Shown piece after piece: positions 1 to 6,391 of a DNA stretch of 14,140 nt. The stretch is from NCBI GenBank assembly GCA_003242255.1, contig QGUT01000032.1:1-14140 (forward strand). Direction: 5' to 3'. The translations under genes and the position numbers were made by a program. Position 1 is the stretch's first letter; the number at the start of each line of letters is the position of its first letter. This stretch comes from Bacillota bacterium (lineage in GTDB: Bacteria > Bacillota > Thermosediminibacteria > Thermosediminibacterales > Thermosediminibacteraceae). The notes beneath the pieces were generated by a model. That model had not been told where the DNA came from and searched no databases. It was given only the letters and a program-made list of their open reading frames with translations.

Positions 1-1
1 G

Positions 2-1651
2 AAGAAAGCCCTGGGCATTGTGCTGGAAACGGAAGGCAAGAGCCCCCTCGGCCTTAGGCTTACGGGCATCGGCCTTTCGGCTTCCGGTGATAATAGCTAT
101 TTCGTGCCGGAGAAAGCTCTGAGGGAAAACTCGGGGCTTAAAAGTGCGGTTTTCGCGCTGCTGACCGACCGGGAAACGGAAAAAATCGTCCACGACGGCA
201 AGCACGCCCGGATTGCTCTTGCCAGAGAGGGAATAGACTTCGTATGCGATTTCGACACGATGCTGGCAGCCTATCTTCTAGACCCCTCGAAGGCCAGATA
301 CGACCTGGAAAGCCTGATTTTTGAAAATCTGGGGGCGGAACTTCGTGGTTCGGAAGATGCAGGCAGGCGAGCTTCTTTCCTCCTGCCTTTAAAAGAAGTT
401 TTGGGAGAAAAACTCAAAAATCAGGAGATGGAAAGGCTCTTCAAAGACGTAGAAATGCCTTTGAGCACGGTGCTGGCGGACATGGAAATGGCGGGCATCC
501 GGGTGGACCCCGACAAGCTCCAAAAGCTTTCTGCGGAATTCGGGGAAAAACTGGAAAGACTTACCGGTGAGATATATGAACTGGCGGGAATGGAGTTCAA
601 CATCAACTCGCCGAAGCAACTGGGAGAGGTGCTCTTTGAAAAGCTCAGCCTCCCTGTCGTAAAGAAGAAAAAGAGCGGCTATTCCACCGATGCGGAAGTG
701 CTGGAAAAGCTGAAAGGCGCCCATCCCATTGTGGAGAAGATCCTGGAATACCGGTTTTTGATGAAGATGAAATCGACTTACGCCGACGGCCTGCTGTCTT
801 TAGTGGACCGGGATACCCTGAAAGTATACAGCAATTTCAACCAGACCATAACGGCCACTGGGCGAATAAGCAGCACCGAACCCAATCTTCAGAACATCCC
901 CGTGAAGACCGACATCGGGAAAAAGATAAGGGGTGTTTTTGTGGCGGAAAAGCCGGACCACGTGCTGCTTTCCGGCGATTATTCCCAGATAGAGCTCAGG
1001 GTGCTCGCCCACCTTTCGGGGGATGAGAAGCTCATAGAGGCCTTCGTAAAAGGCGAAGACATTCACGCCAGGACGGCCAGCGAGGTTTTCGGCATTCCGC
1101 AGGAAAAGGTAACTTCTCAACTGAGGGATAGAGCAAAAGCAGTAAACTTTGGTATAATCTATGGTATAAGCGATTACGGCCTGGCCCAGAACCTGGGGAT
1201 TACTACCGGCGAAGCCAGAGAATATATAGAAAGTTATTTGAACAGATACCCGAAGGTGAGGGATTACATAAGGGAAACCATAAACCGGGCAAAGCTCAAC
1301 GGATACGTGACCACGATTTTCAACCGCAGGCGCTACATCCCGGATATCAACAGCAGAAATTACAACCTGCGGTCCTTTGCGGAAAGGGTAGCGATGAACA
1401 CCCCGATCCAGGGCAGCGCCGCGGATATAATAAAAGTGGCGATGGTGAAGATCTACAACCATTTCAAAGAGATGGGGCTTAAAGCCAAAATGCTGATCCA
1501 GGTCCACGACGAACTCATTTTCGACGTGCCCCAAGATGAGCTGGAAGTCGTGAAAAGCATCGTGAAATCGGACATGGAAACGGCTGTACCGCTTAAGGTT
1601 CCGCTGGTGGTAGATTTTAAAGTGGGGAAGAGTTGGGAAGAAATAAGCTAG
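2..1651 (+). CDS. polA: DNA polymerase I, 3' part (exonuclease-like and polymerase domains)
   Basis: Family A DNA polymerase, which fills gaps and replaces primers in replication and repair. The reading frame is open to the left edge (codons from base 2), so the start and the 5'-nuclease domain lie outside the window; the GTG at 20 is not a start. All polymerase motifs are present: A (DYSQIELR, 977-1000, carrying a metal-binding Asp), B (the O helix from R at 1124 through KAVNFGIIYG, ending 1165) and C (VHDE, 1502-1513). The upstream part resembles the 3'-5' exonuclease fold, but the E. coli Asp424 position (NLKYD) reads GKHAR here, and the first acidic motif reads LETE. Proofreading is therefore probably lost, as in Bacillus-type PolA. 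The TAG stop shares its last base with the coaE ribosome site, suggesting an operon. Family call is certain; exonuclease inactivity is inferred. Confidence 0.97.
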   Translation, partial: KKALGIVLETEGKSPLGLRLTGIGLSASGDNSYFVPEKALRENSGLKSAVFALLTDRETEKIVHDGKHARIALAREGIDFVCDFDTMLAAYLLDPSKARYDLESLIFENLGAELRGSEDAGRRASFLLPLKEVLGEKLKNQEMERLFKDVEMPLSTVLADMEMAGIRVDPDKLQKLSAEFGEKLERLTGEIYELAGMEFNINSPKQLGEVLFEKLSLPVVKKKKSGYSTDAEVLEKLKGAHPIVEKILEYRFLMKMKSTYADGLLSLVDRDTLKVYSNFNQTITATGRISSTEPNLQNIPVKTDIGKKIRGVFVAEKPDHVLLSGDYSQIELRVLAHLSGDEKLIEAFVKGEDIHARTASEVFGIPQEKVTSQLRDRAKAVNFGIIYGISDYGLAQNLGITTGEAREYIESYLNRYPKVRDYIRETINRAKLNGYVTTIFNRRRYIPDINSRNYNLRSFAERVAMNTPIQGSAADIIKVAMVKIYNHFKEMGLKAKMLIQVHDELIFDVPQDELEVVKSIVKSDMETAVPLKVPLVVDFKVGKSWEEIS

Positions 1652-1663
1652 GAGGAGAAAGCT

Positions 1664-2287
1664 TTGAAAGTCATAGGTCTTACCGGCGGAATTGCGAGTG
1701 GAAAAAGCACGGTGTCCAGGATGCTGCGCCAGAAGGGTGCCTATATCATAGATGCCGACGAGATTGCCAAGGATATAGTAAAGCCGGGCAAACCCGCCTG
1801 GGAAGATATCGTGAGGCATTTCGGGCGAGATATCCTGGATGAAGCGGGAAATATAAAGCGCAAGATGCTGGGCAAAATAGTTTTCTCCGATGAAAAAAAG
1901 TTGAAGCTTCTCAATCGGATTACCCACCCCAGGATTGTGGATAGGATAAAAGAAGAACTGGAAGCTTCGAGACGGAGAAACGAGAAGGTCGTGGTGATAG
2001 ACGCAGCACTCCTCCTTGAAATAGGGCTCGACGTCCTGACCGATGAGGTGTGGGTGGTGGTGGTAGACGAAAAGACCCAGATCGACCGGCTCATAAAGAG
2101 GGAAGGCACCTTAAGTTACACCGAAGCTGTGGAAAGAATAAGGGCCCAGATGCCCCTGGAGGAAAAATTAAAATTCGCCACCAGAATTATAGATAACAGC
2201 GGCACCATAGAAGAAACGCAAAAACAGGTGGACGAGATATGGAGGGAAATTGAAAAAGAGTGGGAAGATTCACGGCGAAAAACATAG
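1664..2287 (+). CDS. coaE: Dephospho-CoA kinase
   Basis: Phosphorylates the 3'-hydroxyl of dephospho-CoA with ATP, the last step of coenzyme A synthesis, in the cytoplasm. The 207-aa product has the usual family length. Seen directly: the P-loop GGIASGKST at residues 8-16, the DADEIA motif at 30-35 that typifies CoaE, and the RITHPRI segment near residues 84-91. The TTG start is chosen because GGAGGAG (1651-1657) sits 6 nt upstream and the P-loop begins at the expected distance from the N terminus. The gene starts 12 nt after the polA stop, and polA-coaE adjacency is common in Firmicutes. Its 3' end overlaps the next gene by 28 nt, which suggests co-transcription. Confidence 0.96.
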   Translation: MKVIGLTGGIASGKSTVSRMLRQKGAYIIDADEIAKDIVKPGKPAWEDIVRHFGRDILDEAGNIKRKMLGKIVFSDEKKLKLLNRITHPRIVDRIKEELEASRRRNEKVVVIDAALLLEIGLDVLTDEVWVVVVDEKTQIDRLIKREGTLSYTEAVERIRAQMPLEEKLKFATRIIDNSGTIEETQKQVDEIWREIEKEWEDSRRKT

Positions 2288-2835
2288 CAATCGTTCTCTT
2301 GATTTTGTTTGGACTTTTTTCGCTTTACGGCAACGTGATGTGGTTTTTAAAATACCTTTACCCCCTGAAGTACAGAGAGTGTATAATTAAATATGCGGAT
2401 GAATACGGCGTTGATCCTTATCTTGTAGCGGCGGTCATAAAAGTAGAAAGCAACTTTTCACCGGAGGCGGTTTCGCCAAAAGGTGCCATGGGTTTGATGC
2501 AGATCATGCCGGACACAGCCCGGTGGGCTGCCGAGCAAATGGGGATTGAAAATCTCAAAGAAGAAAAATTGTTCGATCCCGATATTAATATACGCATAGG
2601 AGTTTGGTATCTTGCTGGGCTGATTAAAGAATTCGAAGATATCGATCTGGCTCTGGCCGCTTACAATGGAGGGAGGGGCAATGTCAGGGAGTGGATAAAG
2701 AGCGGAATTTACGACAAGGATAAAAACCCGGATTGCATTCCTTTCGGAGAAACCAAGCGTTTTGTGCAAAAAGTGAAAAAGGCTTATTCGTGGTACAAGA
2801 GGTTGTACGATTTTAACCAAAAATCTAATCGATAA
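2260..2835 (+). CDS. Membrane-anchored lytic transglycosylase (SLT domain)
   Basis: Predicted to cleave the MurNAc-GlcNAc bond of peptidoglycan with formation of 1,6-anhydroMurNAc. One hydrophobic helix (about residues 9-30) anchors the protein with the enzyme domain outside. The domain has the classic Slt signatures: VESNF with presumed catalytic Glu63, then KGAMGLMQIMPDTA, then LAAYNGG with the downstream helix. At 191 aa it is a compact single-domain form. The GTG at 2260 is the earliest possible start, because an in-frame TGA lies at 2251-2253. GGAGGG at 2241-2246 is rather far upstream (13 nt), so coupling to coaE translation is plausible. Likely roles are wall remodelling, or spore cortex or secretion-apparatus passage; the sequence does not distinguish these. 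Confidence 0.9.
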   Translation: MGRFTAKNIAIVLLILFGLFSLYGNVMWFLKYLYPLKYRECIIKYADEYGVDPYLVAAVIKVESNFSPEAVSPKGAMGLMQIMPDTARWAAEQMGIENLKEEKLFDPDINIRIGVWYLAGLIKEFEDIDLALAAYNGGRGNVREWIKSGIYDKDKNPDCIPFGETKRFVQKVKKAYSWYKRLYDFNQKSNR

Positions 2836-2855
2836 TCTGAGGCGGAGGTTTTTTT

Positions 2856-3890
2856 ATGAAAGAAATAAAGAGTCTAACAGATGTAAAAGAATTCAAAATA
2901 AAAGAAGGAAGGCCTTTTTATTCAGCCACCCATGAAGAGATAAAGCAGGGTGTCACCACTGACATATATTTCATAAAGACGATGGAAATTTTAAGGCACA
3001 TGGGCCTTGAAAATTCAGAAGTTGTGGCAGAAGTCTTTCCCAGGAAAGCCGGCATAATGTGCGGCGTGGAAGAGGTCTTGAACCTTCTGAAGGATAAAAA
3101 CGTGGAAATCTATGCCTTGCCAGAGGGCGAAAGGTTTTCTCCCAAAGAAACGGTCATGCGGATTAAAGGTGCTTACGGGGAATTCGGCATTTTCGAAACG
3201 GCTCTGCTTGGAATTCTGGCCCAATCCAGCGGCTGGGCGACAGCGGCCAGGGAGTGCAGGGAGGCGGCAGGAGATAAGGTGATGATCTGCTTCGGCGCCA
3301 GACACGTGCACCCCGCCGTAGCGCCGGTGATGGAAAGGGCGGCGGTAATAGGCGGCGCCAACAACGCCAGCTGCATACTGGCAGCTAAGCTCCTCAACCG
3401 AGAGCCCTCGGGTACGGTGCCCCACGCGGCCATGCTCATTGCCGGGGACACCGTGGCGGTGGCAAAAGCTTACAACGAGATCATGCCACCGGACTCGCCG
3501 AGGATCATCCTGGTAGATACTTTCAAGGATGAGGTGGAGGAATCGCTGGCGGTGGCCGAAGCCCTGGGTAAAGCCCTCGAAGGGGTGCGCCTGGATACCC
3601 CCAGCGAAAGGGGCGGGGTTACCAAAGAACTGGTCTACGAAGTCAGAAAAAGGCTGGATCAGAAGGGCTACGACTATGTAAAAATATTTGTGTCCGGCGG
3701 CCTTACCCCGGAAAAGATAAGGGACCTTTCGGAGGCAGGCGCGGATGCTTTCGGAGTGGGGAGTTACATTTCCGGGGCGTCGCCGATAGACATGACCATG
3801 GACATAAAGGTGGTGGAAGGCAAGCCGGTGGCCAAGAGAGGCCGCATTCCCGGCATCATAGAAAACCCGAAGCTGGTGAAAATGAAATAA
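2856..3890 (+). CDS. pncB: Nicotinate phosphoribosyltransferase (short form)
   Basis: Converts nicotinate and PRPP to nicotinate mononucleotide, the entry step of NAD salvage (Preiss-Handler pathway). The 344-aa product matches the compact NAPRTase type known from archaea and some thermophiles and is shorter than the enterobacterial enzyme (about 400 aa). Visible family segments are GVTTDIYFIKT near residue 32, AEVFPRKAGIMCGVEEVL, the FETALLG...SSGWATAA helix region, CFGARHVHP, the VDTFKDEVEE strand, and the phosphate-binding C-terminal region VSGGLTPEKI...GVGSYISG. The ATG start is supported by GGCGGAGG 9 nt upstream. It follows the transglycosylase gene by 20 nt on the same strand. Its TAA is directly followed by the ndk stop on the opposite strand, leaving no room for a dedicated terminator. 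Some members of this fold use nicotinamide or quinolinate, but the sequence pattern favours nicotinate. Confidence 0.92.
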   Translation: MKEIKSLTDVKEFKIKEGRPFYSATHEEIKQGVTTDIYFIKTMEILRHMGLENSEVVAEVFPRKAGIMCGVEEVLNLLKDKNVEIYALPEGERFSPKETVMRIKGAYGEFGIFETALLGILAQSSGWATAARECREAAGDKVMICFGARHVHPAVAPVMERAAVIGGANNASCILAAKLLNREPSGTVPHAAMLIAGDTVAVAKAYNEIMPPDSPRIILVDTFKDEVEESLAVAEALGKALEGVRLDTPSERGGVTKELVYEVRKRLDQKGYDYVKIFVSGGLTPEKIRDLSEAGADAFGVGSYISGASPIDMTMDIKVVEGKPVAKRGRIPGIIENPKLVKMK

Positions 3891-4295
3891 CTACAGCTCG
3901 GGGAACCAGAGTTTTATTTCCCGGCTGGCACTTTCCGGACTATCGGATGCGTGGACGAGGTTGCAGGTCGTGGAAGTAGCAAAATCACCCCGTATAGTGC
4001 CGGGAAGTGCTTCTTCCACTTTGGTGGCTCCGTTGAGCAGGCGCACCAGCTTAATGGCGTTTTCCCCTTCCAGGACCATGGCGAAGACAGGTCCTGACGT
4101 TATGTATTCGATGAGCTCGTTGAAAAATGGCTTGGAAGCGTGTTCGCGGTAGTGCTCTTCGGCAAGTTCGCGAGATACGTTCATGAGCTTTGCCGCCACC
4201 AACTTCAAACCTTTTTGTTCATAGCGCTGCAGGATGGTTCCTACAAGGCCTCGCTGTACGCCGTCGGGTTTTACCATTGCGAAAGTTTTTTCCAA
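3891..4295 (-). CDS. ndk: Nucleoside diphosphate kinase
   Basis: Transfers the gamma phosphate from ATP to NDPs through a phosphohistidine and so balances the (d)NTP pools. The 134-aa product is complete but of the short class (as in mycobacteria, ending LWFP plus two residues) and lacks the C-terminal tail of longer forms. Motifs: FAMVKPDGVQRG near the N terminus, GATKVEEALPGTIRGDFA (about 89-106), and the active-site region NLVHASDS with His115. HASDS replaces the more common HGSDS. The start is TTG, chosen because AAGGAGGT lies 6 nt upstream on this strand (plus-strand 4302-4309) and because the protein then begins two residues before the KTFAMVKPDG core. Transcribed alone, tail-to-tail with pncB. 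Confidence 0.95.
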   Translation of the reverse strand: MEKTFAMVKPDGVQRGLVGTILQRYEQKGLKLVAAKLMNVSRELAEEHYREHASKPFFNELIEYITSGPVFAMVLEGENAIKLVRLLNGATKVEEALPGTIRGDFATSTTCNLVHASDSPESASREIKLWFPEL

Positions 4296-4325
4296 AAAGA
4301 TACCTCCTTCGAATTTTTTTAATAT

Positions 4326-4354
4326 ATTTTACATAATATTATCTTGCATCGCAA
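4326..4354 (-). promoter_or_regulatory. Predicted sigma-A promoter for ndk
   Basis: On the minus strand TTGCGA (plus-strand 4349-4354) is followed after 17 nt by TAAAAT (plus-strand 4326-4331), a 4/6 and 5/6 match to the vegetative consensus. Transcription would start near 4319, giving a short leader to the TTG start at 4295. No other plausible ndk promoter was seen in this 92-nt divergent gap. Confidence 0.55.
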
Positions 4355-4355
4355 G
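4343..4355. repeat. Small inverted repeat over the ndk -35 region
   Basis: CTTGC-ATC-GCAAG is a perfect 5-bp inverted repeat with a 3-nt centre, placed exactly across the predicted ndk -35 hexamer in the ndk-uppP divergent gap. It could be an operator half-site pair or chance. It is too small and lacks a T-run for a convincing terminator. Confidence 0.35.
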
Positions 4356-4387
4356 TTTTAAAGTTAAGTGGCAAAGGAGAATAAAAA

Positions 4388-5197
4388 ATGCAGCTTTTTT
4401 TGAAAGCAATCATTATGGGAATAGTTGAAGGCTTGACCGAATTTCTGCCTGTCTCTTCGACAGGCCACCTGATCATAGCAGGAGACCTCATAGATTTTAA
4501 GGGAACGCCCTTCCACATAATGTTCGACATAGTCATACAGCTGGGGGCAATCCTGGCGGTCATTTTCTACTACAGGAATAAAATATTAAATTCCCTTAAA
4601 GAGATCCTGCCCGGGCAGCGGGGCTTCCGCTTCTGGATGAATATCTTCATAGCCTTTTTGCCTGCGGCCGTCATCGGAGTGCTCGTAAACGATTACGTGG
4701 AACGCTACCTTTTTTCCTCCTTTACGGTGGCCATCGCCCTGATAGTGGGAGGAATTCTCATGATTCTAGCCGAAAACCTTTTCGGCCGCTACGGCATCGA
4801 AGACCTGGAGGAAATGACCCCCGGGAAATCGCTGGTAGTAGGCATCGCCCAGTGCCTCTCGCTCTTTCCTGGCATGTCCCGATCCGCTTCCACGATAATG
4901 GGGGGGATGGCTGCGGGCCTGTCAGTAAAAGCTGCCGCCGAATTTTCCTTTTTCCTGGCGATTCCCACCATCCTAGGGGCCAGCGTATATTCCCTGATGA
5001 AGGGATTTTCTTCGGTAAGCGCCCTCGAATGGCAGGCGCTGGGAATAGGGTTTTTGGTCTCCTTCATCGTGGCGCTGCTGGCGGTGGACAGGTTTTTAGC
5101 GTATCTTTCCCGCCATTCGTTAAAATCCTTCGCGTATTACAGAATCGCAGTGGGCATACTCATGTTGTTGCTTATATACGCCGGGATAGTCGCATGA
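4388..5197 (+). CDS. uppP: Undecaprenyl-diphosphate phosphatase (UppP/BacA)
   Basis: Integral membrane phosphatase that converts C55-PP to C55-P, recycling the lipid carrier for peptidoglycan and other wall polymers; overexpression of this family confers bacitracin resistance. The 269 aa are hydrophobic with several membrane segments. Both family signatures are intact: GIVEGLTEFLPVSSTGH (residues 11-27, with Glu14, Glu18 and His27) and PGMSRSAST (161-169, with Arg165). The ATG start has AAAGGAG about 7 nt upstream. It is divergent from ndk; no convincing promoter was found for it in the AT-rich gap. It ends 3 nt before the stop of the opposing hypothetical gene. Confidence 0.96.
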   Translation: MQLFLKAIIMGIVEGLTEFLPVSSTGHLIIAGDLIDFKGTPFHIMFDIVIQLGAILAVIFYYRNKILNSLKEILPGQRGFRFWMNIFIAFLPAAVIGVLVNDYVERYLFSSFTVAIALIVGGILMILAENLFGRYGIEDLEEMTPGKSLVVGIAQCLSLFPGMSRSASTIMGGMAAGLSVKAAAEFSFFLAIPTILGASVYSLMKGFSSVSALEWQALGIGFLVSFIVALLAVDRFLAYLSRHSLKSFAYYRIAVGILMLLLIYAGIVA

Positions 5198-5200
5198 TCT

Positions 5201-5677
5201 TTAAACCCTGCAGGTCCTGTTAAAATACATGGCCTTTAAGAATTCGCTCAGGTCCACGAGGAAAAATCCGCGCTTCGGCCATTCTATTTTGACATCGTAC
5301 CTGTTTAGGGGAATCTCTTGAGTTTTGTTCCCCAAATATATCTTCATCGTCAAATCCTGGGCCATAAGGCCCGGATCTAGGAACAGATTGGTATCAATGG
5401 CAAGTTTGATCTCGTCGCTGGGGTCCAGGTAGAGCAGCGAGAAAGGCCGTGACGGTTTGGATTCGAAGATTTCTACGAGGTCCCTGTAAGAATACACGAT
5501 TTCTCTTCCTGTCCCGGCAATTCTCTTCCCGCCAAGGATAACGCCGTTAAAGTTAAAAGCGTCTTTGGACAGGCTGTCGTCCAATAAAGAGCCGTTCAAA
5601 AGAATTCCCAGGGAAACCTCGTGGTAATCGGAAACGAAAATCGCCCTGTTGGCAAATAGCTCAACGCCGAATTCCAC
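5201..5677 (-). CDS. Hypothetical protein, 158 aa
   Basis: Not recognised. The frame is supported as coding by a GTG start with an excellent ribosome site (AAAGGAGG, 7 nt upstream on this strand), by an intact 158-codon frame filling the space between neighbours, and by a protein-like mix of alternating hydrophobic and charged residues. No signal peptide, membrane helix, Cys pair or nucleotide-binding motif is visible. The pattern (MEFGVELFANRAIFVSDYHE near the start, many beta-prone stretches, an acidic LDPSDEIK segment) suggests a small soluble beta-rich protein. It is tail-to-tail with uppP and divergent from the MpsC-family gene; the divergent 100-nt gap may hold shared control. Function unknown. 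Confidence 0.75.
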   Translation of the reverse strand: MEFGVELFANRAIFVSDYHEVSLGILLNGSLLDDSLSKDAFNFNGVILGGKRIAGTGREIVYSYRDLVEIFESKPSRPFSLLYLDPSDEIKLAIDTNLFLDPGLMAQDLTMKIYLGNKTQEIPLNRYDVKIEWPKRGFFLVDLSEFLKAMYFNRTCRV

Positions 5678-5737
5678 GGCTATTCCTCCTTTAAACAGCA
5701 GTATTTTATATTAGTTTATTCATTTAAAAGATCTTTT

Positions 5738-5757
5738 GACAATGGATGACAATGGAT
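5738..5757. repeat. Perfect tandem 10-bp duplication GACAATGGAT x2
   Basis: GACAATGGAT occurs twice head-to-tail (5738-5747 and 5748-5757) in the gap between the divergent hypothetical gene and the MpsC-family gene, 20 nt before the latter's start. It could be a paired binding site or a recent slippage duplication. The rest of this 100-nt gap is AT-rich and shows no clear promoter on either strand. Confidence 0.6.
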
Positions 5758-5777
5758 ACCATGAAGGGGGTATTTTT

Positions 5778-6170
5778 TTGATAAAGATTGGGGATTTCAA
5801 ACAGGAAGTTATGAAGTTAAATAACCAGGTGAACGAGGAGATGTACGGCAGGGGGCTGGACTGGCAAAAAGTAGAGATAATGGGGGACAAGATAGTGATC
5901 ATCGCTCTGAACCGGCGAATTTCGGTTTTAAAACACCTGGACAATAAAGACAATCTCACGGCGCGGCTTATGGACCTGGCTCTATTGAACGAATTTAAAG
6001 TGAGACTAAAAAAGAGCTTTGAAGAAAGCATGGGACTTGGGATAAGGAGCATCTTGAAGGATTACGACCCCGTAAACCAGATGGCCGGCACCATAATAAT
6101 AACAGTGGAACCGGTAGAGGAATTTTTATCCAGAAAAAATTCTAAAGAAAATAACAATAAACTATATTGA
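5778..6170 (+). CDS. MpsC-like (former DUF2294) family protein
   Basis: A 130-aa protein that reads as one DUF2294/MpsC domain. The pattern is LNNQVNEEMYGRGLDWQKVE, then a GDKIVIIALNRR strand, a helix ending in LLNEFKVRLKKSF, and the strand pair around LKDYDP and TIIITVEP. Some family members are annotated as part of a Na+-translocating membrane-potential-generating system, but this one has no membrane helix and its true role is unclear. The start is set at the TTG at 5778, with AAGGGGGT (5764-5771) 6 nt upstream. The longer frame from TTG 5736 would read through the tandem repeat and this ribosome site. The TGA stop is embedded in the -35 box of the next promoter. Short Lys/Asn-rich C-terminal tail. 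Confidence 0.75.
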   Translation: MIKIGDFKQEVMKLNNQVNEEMYGRGLDWQKVEIMGDKIVIIALNRRISVLKHLDNKDNLTARLMDLALLNEFKVRLKKSFEESMGLGIRSILKDYDPVNQMAGTIIITVEPVEEFLSRKNSKENNNKLY

Positions 6171-6195
6171 CAAAAAATAATTATTGTGATATTTT
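6167..6195 (+). promoter_or_regulatory. Predicted sigma-A promoter for the Nif3/Gate unit
   Basis: TTGACA at 6167-6172 overlaps the TGA stop (6168-6170) of the preceding gene. After 17 nt comes TATTTT (6190-6195, 4/6 match). Transcription would start near 6202 and produce a leader of about 190 nt before the Nif3-family ATG. The perfect -35 and ideal spacing are the main support. Confidence 0.65.
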
Positions 6196-6201
6196 TAATT
6201 T

Positions 6202-6391
6202 GTGAATGTACAAATTAATACAAGGACTGGATAAGAGAGATCCGAAAGGATAGCTCGAGGCCGTCAAATAAATACTTCACAGGGGAACGGTCGCGTCATT
6301 TCCCTGTGGTGGAACGTGGCGCGGTTTTCCCAGGAGGAAGTATTTATTTGGCGGCCTTTTTATTTTCCATTAAAAAGGGGGATTAATCAAA
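6202..6391 (+). ncRNA. Structured 5' leader with attenuator, unrecognised class
   Basis: The leader folds into a compact set of elements. First is a GAAA-tetraloop hairpin: GAG/CTC (6235-6237, 6254-6256), an AG/AG internal loop able to form tandem G-A pairs, and ATCC-GAAA-GGAT (6240-6251). Then a 20-bp stem (6259-6278 with 6337-6356, one G-U) is followed by TTTTT. Inside it are two similar hairpins: A, a 9-bp stem 6279-6287/6299-6307 with an 11-nt loop, and B, GGAA/TTCC at 6311-6314/6327-6330. Both share GGAACG...CGCG...TTTCCC in 21 nt, and their loops can kiss (6291-6296 with 6319-6324). The arrangement suits transcriptional attenuation of the downstream Nif3/Gate genes. I do not recognise it as a known riboswitch or T-box. 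An alternative is an unusually elaborate terminator of the upstream gene. Confidence 0.6.
6259..6361 (+). terminator. Long-stem intrinsic terminator/attenuator with inserted hairpins
   Basis: Left arm 6259-6278 and right arm 6337-6356 pair over 20 bp with one G-U wobble (T6264 with G6351). The right arm is followed at once by TTTTT (6357-6361) and a second T-run (6363-6366). The 58-nt interior is itself structured instead of a simple loop. It lies between the predicted promoter at 6167 and the Nif3-family start at 6392, so it would act on the downstream genes. Confidence 0.75.

Noticed and set aside
800..1927. 375-aa open frame on the minus strand across polA and coaE
   Set aside because: It lies opposite two well-supported genes, has no ribosome site or recognisable motif, and its His/Tyr-rich composition is that of an antisense shadow.
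5736..5777. TTGACA at 5736 as the -35 of an MpsC-family promoter, or TTG 5736 as its start codon
   Set aside because: No acceptable -10 follows at 16-18 nt and the transcript would begin at or after the ribosome site. As a start codon, TTG 5736 lacks a ribosome site, while TTG 5778 has AAGGGGGT.
6307..6331. T-box-like string GGTGGAAC...CGCGG in the Nif3 leader
   Set aside because: It resembles GGTGGNACCGCG only with a 4-nt insertion, lies inside a closed hairpin, and there is no Stem I, specifier loop or synthetase/amino-acid gene downstream.
6279..6331. Guanidine-II (mini-ykkC) riboswitch
   Set aside because: That class has two hairpins with ACGR tetraloops; the loops here are about 8-11 nt with CGCG and no ACGR tetraloop closed by a GC-rich stem.
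6259..6356. 20-bp inverted repeats as ends of a small transposable element
   Set aside because: There are no target-site duplications, the right arm ends in a terminator T-run, and the interior is structured RNA-like sequence between a promoter and a gene.
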